Assembly (NCBI RefSeq): GCF_014839805.1
Contig: NC_051137.1
Location: 7,925,170-7,989,169 of the forward strand
DNA length: 64,000 bases
Direction: 5' to 3'
Source: Manduca sexta
Taxonomy: Eukaryota > Arthropoda > Insecta > Lepidoptera > Sphingidae
Part shown: positions 34,514 through 46,632 of the stretch, piece by piece
Position numbering within the stretch: position 1 is the first letter of the stretch
How the letters are laid out: every line of letters begins with the position of its first letter
Notes under the pieces: model-generated
The model's database searches: none
The model's input: the letters and a program-made list of their open reading frames with translations, nothing else
Told to the model about the DNA's origin: nothing
Translations under genes and position numbers: made by a program

Positions 34514-37500
34514 ATTCTAGCAGCTTAGCATAGGCATACTTCGAAGTTCCTTATAACGCTCAAAAACTACTTATTTCACTTCTATCTACTTTATCTACTG
34601 TGTAATTATAAAAAGAATAATTAATTACAATCCAAATTCTCCTGCACGGGTACCATTCATACAGTGAGATGGCATTTTATTATAACAATAGGCGTAGCTC
34701 CCGGCGGAATCCCAGTTTCGAATCCCGGGCCGAGGGTGCAAGTGTATAATCTACATGACACATTGTCGCCAAATGCACTCACTTTCACTCGCTACATCAA
34801 TTATACACCGATGTTAACTAATTTTGCATTTTTTTATTTGGGTCCACTAATGTTTTTATTGAATGAAGTTTTTGCTTAGGTTATTAACAATAGTGGTACA
34901 AAAACATGCAATAAAGTAGTATAATTGTCTACAATAACTATATGGGTTTATAGATTTTGCTTTTTAAAATTTAAATGTCTCCTATGTTTTCACAACAAAA
35001 ACTTAAATAACGATGAAATAAAAATATGAATTCACAATCGGTATTATCAATAAGATATAGTTGTACACAAATTCTAAACATAGATAATATGATAAATAAA
35101 GTAATTACTTCCAAGAAACATTACTCACAATAAGAGTAACGCGAAACGGAAAATATAAGCAAAAAGTAATTATGCCGACTCCGCCTCTCGCAAAGAACCG
35201 TTTAATTCTGGAGAATTCCCAAATCGCGCTTATAATTTATAATAACAGGGAGGTCCCTTAACGAAGAGACCGTTTTGTAGATAGGTATCTATCAAATTAC
35301 GGCACCATCCCCTCCCCGAGAGTCTATTGTTGTCTAACACGGAAAATATTCATTTGAATATTTACTTAACATGGATAATATTTTAATCTTCCCCTTTGAA
35401 TTATACATTTTCCAACGGAGACAATTTCACGCCGGGTTCATCGTAACGTCGCAACTACCCAAATCGGTTCAATTGATATTGTATCTTAAAGGAGCGTGGA
35501 TATTTGGAGATAAAGATCAAATTCGCTTGAAGTCCTTTGCAATATCAATTTAACAAGATATTCCTTTTGTTAATATTCGCACACGCTTTATCAAATTCTC
35601 TAGCGGGGGTGACAATAAGCCGCTGTAAGTACTCTCTCTGACATATGGATAAAAGCTTTCATTTCACTCTTAGCTCTTTCGAGTGCGATATGGTGAATGG
35701 ATGCGAAGTGGGACCATATAATTGTTTTATTAAGTAAATAAGCGGGAATTATTTTGCAACTATTCTCAGGATAATAAATACATTAACCTAGAATAATTGT
35801 TAATTGTAATTACTAAGCTTGGCATTGTTCCTTTGTAGAACTCTCAAGTTGTTTAATTCGATTACGTAAAGGACTTATCATCGTTTATGAAATATGTTTT
35901 TGTTAATTCATAGAACGCTGCTGAAACCGTTTTCATTCAAGTCTTCACGCCGATTGACTGCAATTGTGTCAAATTATATCATAATTCTATTGTGAAAACT
36001 GTTAACTGTCTCCGCGACGCCCTCCGCGCAAAAAAATAGGTGCCGCGGGGTCCTGCCCTCGTCTGTTTAATAACATAATAGCACAATTCCCTCGCCGCAT
36101 GATTCAATTTGGATTTCCTCCAGCCTCCCCTGTGTAGCCAAAAAAATGACAACTTCATTATATATTGTTCGTTTTCCCGAGGGCGAGTTGTTTGCTAGAA
36201 GGATTATAATGATTAATTCTGTAAAATATTAATACCCAGCGCACCCGAGCTTCACACTTGTGCGTCTTTTACAAGGGGCTTATTGAAATTTAACGCCAAT
36301 GCGTCATTGTTTACTGTGATTTGATGACTGGCCAACAATGGCTTTAATGATTACAAACATTTCACTTTGCATAAAATATTTCGCATAACGTAGCATTAAC
36401 GTATTACGTATATGTACAAACACCACAAACACGACAAAAAAATCTAATCAAAAGATATGAAGTGCAACACGAGCTGCGATATAGCCAGCATCCCTTATTG
36501 CATGGGCAGTTTTCTTCCGGGCCTTTGTCTGGGCAGAATAAAAACTTCATCTCTCTCTCCCCGAGGAATTTAATTTGGAGTAATGGAAGTGTTATATTGA
36601 CTTAACAGGCCAGAAGCTCCCCTCGTGCACAGTAACAGTTATTAAAATGGAGAAATTTATTATTACCATTTCGCCGTTCCACTACTTACATTTTAATTTT
36701 ATTTGTTCTGTGATTGCATTAGTCACGTTTTAATGCATTAATTCAATACTGAATGCTAATGGAGAATGCCCATTTTTGTATGAAAGTTGGGCTACGCTTG
36801 CGTCTGATAAAAACCTTCACTAAACTATAGGGAATATATCCTAATTCTTATACAAATTGAAAACAATTGGATATTCGATGGGAGTTCGGAGTAATCAGAA
36901 TTTTTATAACGCAGTTATTTTGAGGTTAAGTATGGACTGCAATAATGTACGGTAGAAAGTAACTACATGCCTAATTAAGTTCAATATTGCAGAACCTACT
37001 TGTTATTGCTATAAGCAATTATTGGACATTCTTTTCACCTACCTTTAATTGCCCTCATAAGAAACTGATAGGTATCTGATAAGACGAAACTCCAATAAAA
37101 CTTCTAAGATAGTATGACGGAATATTAGTTTTTTCACAGAGCATATTATGTTACCTGACCCTTTGTGTATATATTTGTCTGACTTACGACTTATTCTATT
37201 ACATGGATTACCTAATCTTTAAATCCACCTACCATTATCTCACTCCAATGTGGCGTCAACACATATTGTAGAATAGATTTTATGACCGGCCTATGCCTGA
37301 CGCCAACCCTCTTTGGAGGATTCCGATCCCAGGCAACTCATGTTAGAAACACCGATATAAAATATTGCTTGGCCTGGAAATAGAACCCAGGAACTCACTT
37401 CACAGCTTGATTACGCTAATAGCTAATTATCATAGGGAAAGAAAAATAAAACGAGAAATACGAAATCGGATGCATATTTTTATATAGATGTATATTTTTA

Positions 37501-38306
37501 ATAGAGGTGTATATTCTTGGCATCCTAAAATAAAAATAAGAATTTGATATAGCTGCAGCACGTTTATGTATACTCTTGAAGTGAGTGCATGGCTTCTTGC
37601 AGCGCTGGTCGGGTCATGTCATGTTGTTGTTGTCTGTGAACCTCTTTATTAGCTGATCTCCAACAAGCAGCACAAATTCATTCCAGCCTTGAAACCCTTA
37701 AATATAATGCAGAAGTTGAGTAAACATGTTCAGATTATTATTATTGTTAAACTGTTTTCTTTAACTTTGGCAAGATTTTTCCCACATTGTGGGTATGTTA
37801 ATAATAATCTACAAAACTTACAAACTGGACAGCTCGTCCAAGAAATATACATGTTGCTGTGGCACCGCAAAGGTGCAGTCCATACACCGCCGGGATATGC
37901 CGTCTCGATTAACTGTCCTGGGTCTAGGCTCTAGACGACATTGTGTTGGTAACTAAGAGCCTTCCGTCTCAAAGTTCGAAACACACACTATACACGTTGT
38001 TTTTTAACAGAGGATTTCTCGCCTCAACATTAAAATACATAAGAAAAACATTCCGATCTTGAATAAGATAAATATTATAATATCAACAAATCTGAAATGT
38101 CAAAATGTCATTAATTTCAGTTGCCAGTGGAATAAAAATCTCTACCCATATATTCATAATTTAAAAATAAAGTTCAGACATGTTTTAGCTGACTTTAGTA
38201 TTTCTGTCAATGTAAGTACAAGTCGCCATTTGTTTGGTTTTGGAACGATTAATATTTTCTCTTTTTTACTAGCTATTTGGAGTTTGGTCAAAATTATTAA
38301 GTAAAA
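34514..38306. other. Non-coding stretch
   Basis: No supported gene. A B-box-like GTTTCGAATCCCGGG at about 34713 suggests a decayed tRNA-related repeat (about 34665-34745). A GC patch lies at 36005-36060. A region at 37260-37420 looks repetitive but is unassigned. The 81-codon frame at 37689-37934 shows no recognised domain. Confidence 0.4.
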
Positions 38307-38365
38307 TATATTATTTTATAACAATACATTTGAGATGAATAAATATATTGTTATAAAATAATATA
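38307..38365. repeat. 20-bp perfect inverted repeat
   Basis: TATATTATTTTATAACAATA (38307-38326) is exactly complementary to 38346-38365 around a 19-base spacer. It is AT-rich and could be a small foldback or MITE scar. Confidence 0.8.
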
Positions 38366-40200
38366 CATATATTATAAATTCAAGTACAAGCACATTTATT
38401 GTACATATTTACTTTTTTTATTCCATCTAAGATGGTAATTTGTTATAAATTGGTATCATTTCGCCATATTGGCAGTAAATTATCGGATGTTTCATTTGCA
38501 ACAATTAAACAACTTTTTTTTTCATATCTTTTAAACCCCCATTCGCTTATGACTGAAATAAATACAAATAAAGTAATAATTAAAATGATGATTTTTTGTG
38601 TATATTTTGTTGAGACGCGTGATTGACGCAAAGATAGCCTGGTTTTGGGCATTGTCCTTTAAGATGGGACTTGAAAAGAAAATTATAATTAATTTAAAAA
38701 ATGTTACTTCAAGATTAATGGTATATTTAAGTGTGTGTGTGTGCAATGTAATGATATTTTGTTATGACGAAACGTTCTATTTGACCTATAGACAAATTAT
38801 TATGAGTATACAAAATTTTACATATTTATCATCTTGTAAGTGAAACAATTTATGTTCAGTCTATTAATCGCATGAGCGATGGAGCGGAAATAATTTCAAA
38901 AGCCGTGAAACAAGAAATGCGACACGAGGTACCGATTGGCGCAGAGTGTATCATTTATAGACCTTTTGTCGCCAAAATTATATTTACAGAAGTGAGCAGA
39001 CAATTTCACGCTCTCTTCCCTACACCCCTGCACTACGGACTAATCAGCGGGATGTGAGACATAACGTGGATGAGACTTGTCTGACTCATTGTGACCCAAG
39101 CTGTCAATATATCGATATACCAATTATATCAGTGGCGTAGGGTGAAATTTTCCAAAAGGTAACCCGAGGCAAAGCTTTAGTTAGTAGTAAAAAAAACTAA
39201 GACAAACCTAAATAAACCTAAAAGCGAAGCCAGTAGGTATCGGGTTGTATGGATGCATCGCCACTGCCAATTATCCAAATTACATAAATGACCGATCACA
39301 ACGAGATGAAACAGTAGAAAACCAATTTGTCAAATGATTTAAATACGTAAGCATAATATCCAAAACTATGCTAGCCTGATTTAATCATATAAAACTTTTG
39401 CTCTACATCTGTTGACTTCGAAACGAGCCATTAGTATAATAAGATATATACATATTTATCACCCTCAAATGGACACATAATTATAGTCAATATAAACGTA
39501 CTAACACAACACAGAGATAATTGTAGCATTAATCATCACGTTAACAACTGATAACATCAATACAAATATGAATATTATTATATATATTTCCATATCCATG
39601 CTATTCCCATTGTTTACTCCCGGACCAATAAAAGGGTGAGTGCACACATGAGCGTGAAAGATTGTCCACATGTTCGGCAGGACGCACCCTGTATAATCAG
39701 CCGCGAGCGCCCATCTTCATCGGTTTATCTACACCTTGTATCTAAAATATAACGTGATAGCATCTTCATGCCTGTCATTTTTGATATGCTAGTAATGTGT
39801 CATTTCAAATGCCCTTTCCAGTATAATTTAACCTTTTGCAAAAATATGCTTGACTAATGAATTTAATCAAAATATTACCGTATGACATAATAAATTAATT
39901 CAGTGACTAAAAATATTTCGAATATTACTGTATAGTGAACACAAAATTATATAACTCGGCGTAACATCGCTCTGTTGAAATCACTATTGTTGGTTCTAAG
40001 GCGTTGATTTACGAGCAAAATTAGAATTTATTAAACATTCTGTATTTGGACGTTCACTGAAGATTTATTGAGCCGTTTCGACCCTAAAGCTCATAAGAGT
40101 CGCGTGGCCTTTTCCTGATATTGACAACCAAATAAATTGAAAGATCAAAGCTTAATGCCTAAGAAAATATAGGGCGGGGGCTAAATCATAGCAGACATGA
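38366..40200. other. Non-coding AT-rich stretch
   Basis: No gene. It includes a short GT microsatellite at 38730-38743. Overlapping short frames at 38400-38840 on both strands reflect AT-rich chance openness. No repeats are recognised. Confidence 0.5.
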
Positions 40201-40204
40201 TCGT

Positions 40205-40273
40205 GCGGAAGCGGAAGTGACGACAGTCGGCGAGAGGAAGCGATGCATGATGCCGGACGTGCCCACTTCCGGT
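40205..40273. promoter_or_regulatory. Paired ETS-type motifs in a GC-rich patch
   Basis: GCGGAAGCGGAAGTGACG (40205-40222) holds two GGAA cores in tandem. CACTTCCGGT (40264-40273) is the exact reverse complement of ACCGGAAGTG, the classical ETS-family site. The patch is GC-rich and CpG-containing in an AT-rich setting, as at some insect promoters. No transcript start or flanking gene is apparent. Confidence 0.35.
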
Positions 40274-40719
40274 GAGCGCGCTGCCTTCACTTAACCCAGC
40301 GGGGCGCGTAAAAATTGCCATTCATTTGATCAGATACATCCTCTTGCTAATATCATAAGTGTTATTTATTGTGGAGATATTCAGTCAGCTGCGATCAGAA
40401 AATAAACATGATTTTCTTATAATCTTCTAAATATTTAATATCATTAACATACGATTAACTTTTAGAAATATAATAACTTACTAATGCACCTGTTTTTAAG
40501 AAATCTATGGAATAAGACAGTATAACTAATTAAAAATAGTGGCATACATATATGCCAGTCTTTTCGTTTAACATTTCAAAAACAAATATTTTACTTCTAT
40601 AGATGTACAGACAAGATTGACCACTCAGTAGAGTGTAAAAAGGAATGAAGCTACTATGCGGCCAATACACAACATTTATCTGTATGTCAATTGACAGCAC
40701 AACGCTTTACATCTCTCAC

Positions 40720-40743
40720 ACTATATATATTAATATATATAGT
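40720..40743. repeat. 24-bp AT palindrome
   Basis: ACTATATATATTAATATATATAGT, in full, spans these bases and is perfectly self-complementary. It is built from TA repeats, so it may have arisen by slippage. Confidence 0.8.
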
Positions 40744-41299
40744 TATTGACACCCATGATTACTCTCTTTTGAAAAAGACGGTTGCATGTTGGAATACACA
40801 AAGATAAATATAAAATAGAAAACAAAACCTCATGCGCGCACAAAATAAATAAACAAATTATATTCCACCCTACAATAAAAGTGATAGCGATCTTAATAAA
40901 GAAAAGTATTGAAATTGACATAAAAACCACAAAAACGCTCCGAATAGGAAGTGCGGTTATCAAGAAAGCAAATTAATTTCAAAACCAAATCGCCGATTAC
41001 GTTGCGTGCTACCAAATTAATTTATTTTCAAATTGGTTTATTTTTAGCGTTCCCTACGACTATTGCCAAACCCATATTTCCATAACGTTATATACAATTT
41101 ATAATACTAGAAAAACATTGCTATGACATTAACATTGTTTTACAAAGTTTCCAGTCATTGTCACGCAATTTAATAATTATTTAATATCTTAATTCACTGT
41201 TATAACATCGTTTACACATTTTCACTTACGTATTGAGCCATTAAAAATATATAGCGATGCAGTAAACTGAAATAGAAACGACGAAATAACCATTATAGA

Positions 41300-41900
41300 A
41301 TGCAATATTTATTATTTATTTTATTGGATCGCCAGTTGGAACATTAAGAACAAAAGAAAACAAACACACAAATCAAACTACCCAGTTACAGGCAACCACA
41401 ACTAACATAAAATATTACATCGGTTATAATTTACACTAAAGGTTTACAAAGTATTATTTAAGTAGGTATGCCAGAAACAAAGGTAATACAAAATCAATAA
41501 AAAAAATTATAATAATAATCTAAAATCAATAAAAATTACACCTAAAAACAGCAATAACCAACATGATTTATAACAACAGTATCATATAAAGAATTATGTA
41601 AGTCTGGATTCATAAAACTGAGATATTTTTTTTTAAACTTAGTGGATTGTCACTGAATATATCTATTTTTGAAGCTCTAGACACCTCATAGTAAAGTTTG
41701 GTAACTCTGATCAACGGTGAATTAAGACCTAAGTTGGTTCTGTGGGTACGTACATTAAACAGCTTATCATCATGTCAATTGTACAGAACCATAATTATAG
41801 AATTTATCAGTGGAGGGTGCGAGCGCGTGCGAAACCTAAGTGCGGACCTGTGTTATATAAACGACTTTTGTAATGAGTTCGCGTCCTGCCGCCGGCACAG
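41300..41900 (-). mobile_element. LINE remnant: reverse-transcriptase ORF C-terminus
   Basis: On the minus strand 41774-41610 reads HDDKLFNVRTHRTNLGLNSP, then LIRVTKLYYEVSRASKIDIF, and ends with SDNPLSLKKNISVL and a stop. Non-LTR retrotransposon ORF2 proteins commonly end with an 'R-x-x-N-x-x-P…LYN-x-LP…F-K' type block, which this resembles. Upstream, the frame is interrupted by TGA directly before the His. Downstream (41308-41324) an AATAA-type run on the minus strand suits a LINE tail. The element is short, interrupted and certainly inactive. No endonuclease or RT catalytic block is visible. Confidence 0.55.
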
Positions 41901-42170
41901 GTAACACAATTTGAAACTACTCCTACACAATATCAATGGACAATATTTTTTATGAAGTATATCTACATGTTTTATCGGCATTTAAATGACTTCTGAAAAA
42001 ACGCACAAGTTCAAGGCAATGGTTATTTGGCAAAAAGAATATATCATTTGATTATTCAAATAAGTGTACGACGGAGAAGTAAATAAAAAACACGCGTTGC
42101 TACGTGCGGAAATAAACTATAAAACCTTTATTTATATAATTAAGTTTTGTTTTGTATGAAACTTTGAAAT

Positions 42171-43191
42171 TTAGTTAGTTAGTTTTAACAACAAAATTAA
42201 AGAAATAAAATACAAAAAAAAAAACATACAAAACACTCCTTGACTTGGCAGTTGAGAAAGGTATATAAAATCGAAACCATAACCTTCAAATGTATACTTA
42301 AAGTCCAAAAACGTTAAATTCTTCGACATACGTCTGAGTATACCTAAAACTTCTTCGGAATTAATTGTGTCGAAGAGTTGAGCCACTTCAGCGCTACTTT
42401 CTAGTTTTATCTCAAACAATTTCTTCATGTCTTCCAAAGGTAAAGTCTTCATCAACTCCTCAATGAGACCAGTGACTCCTTTTCCAGATGTCATTTTTGA
42501 TATTTCTATAGGTGGCGAGTTCAGAGTTAAGGTCATTAATTAAATAATCCAGGTGGTATCCTTTTGATGTCAAGAATAAAAGTGCATGAAAAAATAAAAT
42601 TATTAGGATTTTGTAATTAAACTAATTTTCTGATTCTATCGACTCCTTCGAAACGTCGGGAGAAAACTAAAATATAAAAAACCGCGATAGAATCCTAAAA
42701 TTAGTTTAATTTCAATGTCTAACATTCGCGTAAACATAAGAAATCATTATTAGGATTTACCATATTATTGTACTATAAAAGAACAAGTAAGGCCAGGGCC
42801 TTGTTGATGCATAATTTAGAAGTTATTAGGCAAATTAAGATACTGAATGTATTCAATCTGAATACTCGAAAGCCATTATTAATAATGTTTTAAGATTAAT
42901 CAAATTTCTCCCCTCTTTAAACTACGCCATCGTTTCCAATTCAGAAATCAACTCTTCAATTGAGGATTAGACATGAAACCAACAAACTGTAGTACTTCGG
43001 GATCATAAATATATTTAATTGCATCGCCCATTAAACTTTCAACGTCAATAACGGCTACAAAATCTTGAAAATGAGACCTAAATTGACCTTTATTATCATA
43101 CATTTGATAACGTAATTGAACCATTTCGTAGAGAAACACTCTTAGATTCGCTCAGCAATAACATAACTAGAATCAGAGACAGAAATTTCAT
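42171..43191 (-). pseudogene. Insect-allergen-repeat (G12 / nitrile-specifier-like) gene, broken
   Basis: Minus strand. A signal peptide (MKFLSLILVMLLLS, ATG at 43191-43189) leads, one frame off, into 43139-42948, where RSHFQDFVAVIDVESL and DPEVLQFVGFMSNPQLK match the first half of an insect allergen repeat. The frame then shifts to ELISELETMA, which hits a TAG stop. About 330 bp later the text resumes (ALLFLTSKGYHLDYLIND, 42595-42500, another frame). It continues as GVTGLIEELMKTLPLEDMKK and LFEIKLESSAEVAQLF in the 42536-42171 frame. The order signal, repeat half, linker, second repeat is that of microvillar/G12-type midgut proteins. At least three frame changes, one stop and no usable splice sites argue for a pseudogene, though very short introns or sequencing errors cannot be excluded. 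The 3' end (hydrophobic FFFLYFISLI) is not family-like. Confidence 0.7.
42615..42712. repeat. Foldback repeat inside the broken allergen gene
   Basis: AATTAAACTAATTTTCTGAT.. (42615-42641) pairs with ..ATAGAATCCTAAAATTAGTT.. (42685-42712), with about two mismatches. The spacer and right arm (42645-42698), read on the minus strand, match 3699-3752 (CGACGTTTCGAAG core). It sits between the two repeat halves of the pseudogene and may have helped to break it. Confidence 0.65.
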
Positions 43192-43254
43192 AATTGTGAT
43201 TACATAACTTGTACTAAAATATTCTTAGCAGCAATCAAACTATTATTTGTACAA

Positions 43255-43510
43255 TACTAGCTTTTGCTCGCGGCTTCGCACGCGTGAAGCAGTTTTCCGG
43301 GTTTTTTTTTTCCGACTTACTTGACATGTGTCGTTACATTATGATCAAATTACACAAAATCATTATAAATTTTAGCGTATGTGTTATTCTGATGTATAAC
43401 CAATATTACTGTAAAGTTTCATCCAAATCCGTTGTAGTTTTTTCGAGAAAAAGAAAGAAACATACATCCATCCTCACAAACTTTCACATTTTTAATGTTA
43501 GCAGGAAATT
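43255..43510 (+). repeat. Dispersed lepidopteran repeat (ACTAGCTTTTGC type)
   Basis: It begins ACTAGCTTTTGCTCGCGGC and continues through 'aagtttcatccaaatccgtt' and 'catacatccatcctcacaaa'. It ends near 'cacatttttaatgttagcag'. This is a very common arrangement in moth and butterfly genomes. A frame at 43284-43520 is incidental. Confidence 0.7.
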
Positions 43511-43760
43511 CTGTGATTAAGAAATAATATTTATGTTAACGAAGATTTCCTGCGCAACATAATACATATAACGAAGTCAATCAAGATAAAAGAAAATGTT
43601 GCATAAACTTGGATTAACCGTCTGTATTGAGAATAATATTCAATAGTATTATATTAGTATCTTATCATTCTGAACACGTGCGGTTTGGTTAATCCCATTA
43701 AATCATGTATGCTATGATCTTCGGAATGGTATTTTTCCGTTACTGTTACCGTGGGACAAT

Positions 43761-44008
43761 AAATATATATTAATATATAAAGCTGAACAGTTTGTTTGTT
43801 TGAACACGCTAATCTCAGGAACTACTAAACTGTTTTTTTTTTTCACTAATAGAAATCTACGTTACTCCTTAGTGTTATAGTTTTTCATCGCGGAAAAATA
43901 AAGCAGGCTTAGTTGTACAGTTTTTTTAAATACCGGGAAAATATAAAGCGGAACTTTTAGTTCGGAAAAGCTTTTTCACTCGGGTGGAGCCGCAAGCAAA
44001 AACTAGTT
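43761..44008 (+). repeat. Dispersed repeat (AAGCTGAACAGTTTGTTTG … AACTAGTT)
   Basis: It starts 'aagctgaacagtttgtttgt', continues 'gaacacgctaatctcaggaa' and ends 'gagccgcaagcaaaaactag'. It has the same style of ends as the 43255 and 45296 repeats, with the GC-rich 'GC-x-AAGC' end here on the right. Decayed and non-coding. Confidence 0.6.
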
Positions 44009-45295
44009 TAAAATAAAGTCTTGTATTAAAAACGATTAACTTTGGAATGAACTCTCCTAAGCCGCGTCAGGTTTCTTAAACGCTATGACCTGGCCTTATT
44101 TTAACAAGGTATTAAAATATCTCTCTTCACGTTGTATAGTTCCTTTGGTGTGCTTCTTATATTTTCTATATTTATGAGCAGTTTTGGTCGCTTACTCTAA
44201 CACCTATATACATTAGCAAGACAAAAAAAAACAATTTGGGACGTATGTTATTATTTATTATAATATCTAACACATTTTTCATCATATAAATCTTAATGAC
44301 TTTTTCAGATGAACAATTATTCAATAAAAAATAAACACAGTACATGATCGAGAGTTCAAGCTCGGCGTTCATCTGCAATTAATAATATAAATATAATTAA
44401 TAATTATTATAATAGCCGTTTAGTTTTCAACATACTATAATAAACCCTATTTTAGTATATCTTTAGTCTGAAATTATTTGCCACGGATCCAAATAATTAT
44501 GCAACAAGTGCAATGAACAGAACTGATGGATGTGCGATTGGGACCGTCGGACGCTGTCTATCTAAGTCTGACGTCGCTGGAGGGCTTAATTCCCTCTGTA
44601 GTCCTTTGTATAATGTAAATCATTGTTTCAACTATATACTATACTAAATCGACTTCAATATCAATCGGAAAGTTTTTTTTTTTGTTAATCAACCGAGATA
44701 TTTAACAATAGCTAAATTTATATGCCAGTGCTATAATATAGTAAAGAAATTGATATTAAAAACGCTAAAGTTACCTTTAATTTAATGGTATATTAGTCAT
44801 TTTTACTCTTGATTCTAGGTAGTCAAATTGTGATTTAGTTAACATAACTATAGGCTCACTTGTCTATCAAATCATGAGAAAAAGTATTTTGACAATATGC
44901 CAATTGGGAAAAAAGAATAAGGGAAACGAATGAAAGTAAACAAAGATGGTTGTAGTATGTGTTTGATTGATGTGTCTACCTCCTTTTATTCTGCTTATAA
45001 ACAGATCGATGTAAATTTATTAAATATACTATTTTACGAAAATATTTAATTTCATATTCTTCATTTTCAAGGTATCTTCAAATAGCGTATATTATTAGAG
45101 AACATTTAAATCGTACGTATAAATGGCGAATGAAATACATTTCTACGCAGGTTCACGAACTGTTATTTTTCTAAATTCACTACAGTGGTGTTACGTATAA
45201 TTTATCGAAATTCGGTATATGCCGTCCATATAGATTGCAGAACATATAAAATTTATTACAGCGAACGCATTCATGGACAGAATATTTTATATCCA
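44009..45295. other. Non-coding AT-rich stretch
   Basis: No gene or clear repeat seen between two dispersed repeats. A short GC-richer patch lies at 44520-44590. Confidence 0.45.
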
Positions 45296-45796
45296 ACTAG
45301 CTTCCGCCCGCAGCTTCGCCCGCGTGGATTTCGGGTTTCAAAAATGGAGAAGGTGCTCAATTTGTCGGGATGTTTTTTTAATTTATGGTGGTATGCAGGT
45401 GGTCTGATTGTCCGGTCAGGGTCTGATGATGGGATCCTGGTGAAATCGAAGGAACTTTTAACCATTAAGGTTGCACACGAAATGACGGAAGCTTAAAAAA
45501 TTGAGTAACTTCTCCCGTTTTCCCAACATTTTCCATCACTGCTATGCTCCTATTAATTGTAGCGTGATGAAAAGTATACTATAACCAGCTCAGGAGTATG
45601 AAAAATAATTGTACCAAGTTAAGTTAAAATCCGTCGAGTAGTTTTTGTTTCTATAACGGTTATACAGACAGACAGACAAAAATTTTACTAATTGCATTTT
45701 TGGCATCAGTATCGATCCCTAATCACCCCCAGTTATTTTGGAAATATATTTCATGTACAGAATTGACCTCTCTACAGATTTATTATAAGTATAGAT
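45296..45796 (+). repeat. Dispersed repeat (ACTAGCTTCCGCCCGCAGC …), about 500 bp
   Basis: It begins ACTAGCTTCCGCCCGCAGCT, has 'aaatccgtcgagtagttttt' and 'cagacagacagacaaaaatt' in the middle, and ends 'tctctacagatttattataa' then 'gtatagat'. It is the longest of this repeat style in the window. A 103-codon plus frame (45185-45496) runs across its left end and is not a gene. Confidence 0.7.
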
Positions 45797-46084
45797 ATGC
45801 AAAAGTAGCTCAAAAATTGTCCATAACGAAAACATGCATTTTAAAGTAAAACAAAAGAAATAATATCGTGAAGCCAACCAAATAACTAATGATATATTAA
45901 ATTTTGTGACTGTTCAATTTAGTCGGGTCCGCGATATCACTTTTGTTGAGTTTCAGAACGCGACATTACATTATTATATTCTGTGCTCCAACGCACACTG
46001 CTTTGATGTTAGGAACACACCTACATTGCTTAGACAACAGTGAACTTTATACAATAGCAATAAAGCTCAAATTGACTCTACGTA

Positions 46085-46286
46085 TTAGTTAGAAAACGTT
46101 TGTATGGGAAATAGAAAAATGCTGTTTTGAGGATTTTCCCGGCAATTATTCGAATTTTTCTCACCTTTTAAACCTTCCCTAGACCTCCACGTATAATTCA
46201 AGACCAAGATAAGATAAATCCGTTCAGCCGTTCTCGAGTTTTAGCGAGACTAACGAACAGCAATTCATTTTTATATATATAGATTG
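46085..46286 (+). repeat. Dispersed repeat tail (CCGTTCAGCCGTTCTCGAG …)
   Basis: The segment ends 'ccgttcagccgttctcgagt' … 'gcgagactaacgaacagcaa' … 'tttttatatatatagat', a frequent lepidopteran repeat terminus. Its left boundary is uncertain. It lies directly beside the SINE at 46329. Confidence 0.6.
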
Positions 46287-46328
46287 TACTAGGTGTCTGC
46301 TACATGATCTCGACAAAGTTCCATAATG

Positions 46329-46632
46329 CATTAATAATATAATAATATGAACCCTGTATTATATATTATTCCACTGCTACATATGGGCCTCTTCTACTAC
46401 TGAGAGGGTTTAGGCTGTAGTCCACCACACAGGCCTAGTAACGATTGGTAGACTGCAGAAACCCTCAAAATTCCTATAGAAAATTTCACAGGTAAGTATT
46501 AATGTTTCAGGCTACCGATAATTCACAAATACATACGTTACTAGAAAACTCGAAAATGCGAGCCCTTGGGTTTTGAACCTGCGGACATTCCTCTTGGTGG
46601 TCAGCTCCACACTGAATTAGCCTATCGCCGCT
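46329..46632 (-). mobile_element. tRNA-derived SINE, copy 3 (minus strand)
   Basis: Read on the minus strand it begins AAGCGGCGATAGGCTAATTC (A-box damaged), has a recognisable B-box (GCAGGTTCAAAACCC) and the shared body, and ends near TAATACAGGGTTCATATTAT with a TTA-rich tail. It is more diverged than the copy at 32146. The frame at 46566-46781 (plus) is incidental. Confidence 0.85.

Noticed and set aside
43088..43139. A 52-bp intron restoring the allergen gene's first frame
   Set aside because: It is shorter than typical lepidopteran introns and has poor splice sites. The second frameshift and the TAG stop downstream would remain.
45185..45496. 103-codon plus-strand frame
   Set aside because: It runs across the start of a common dispersed repeat, and its product has no domain.
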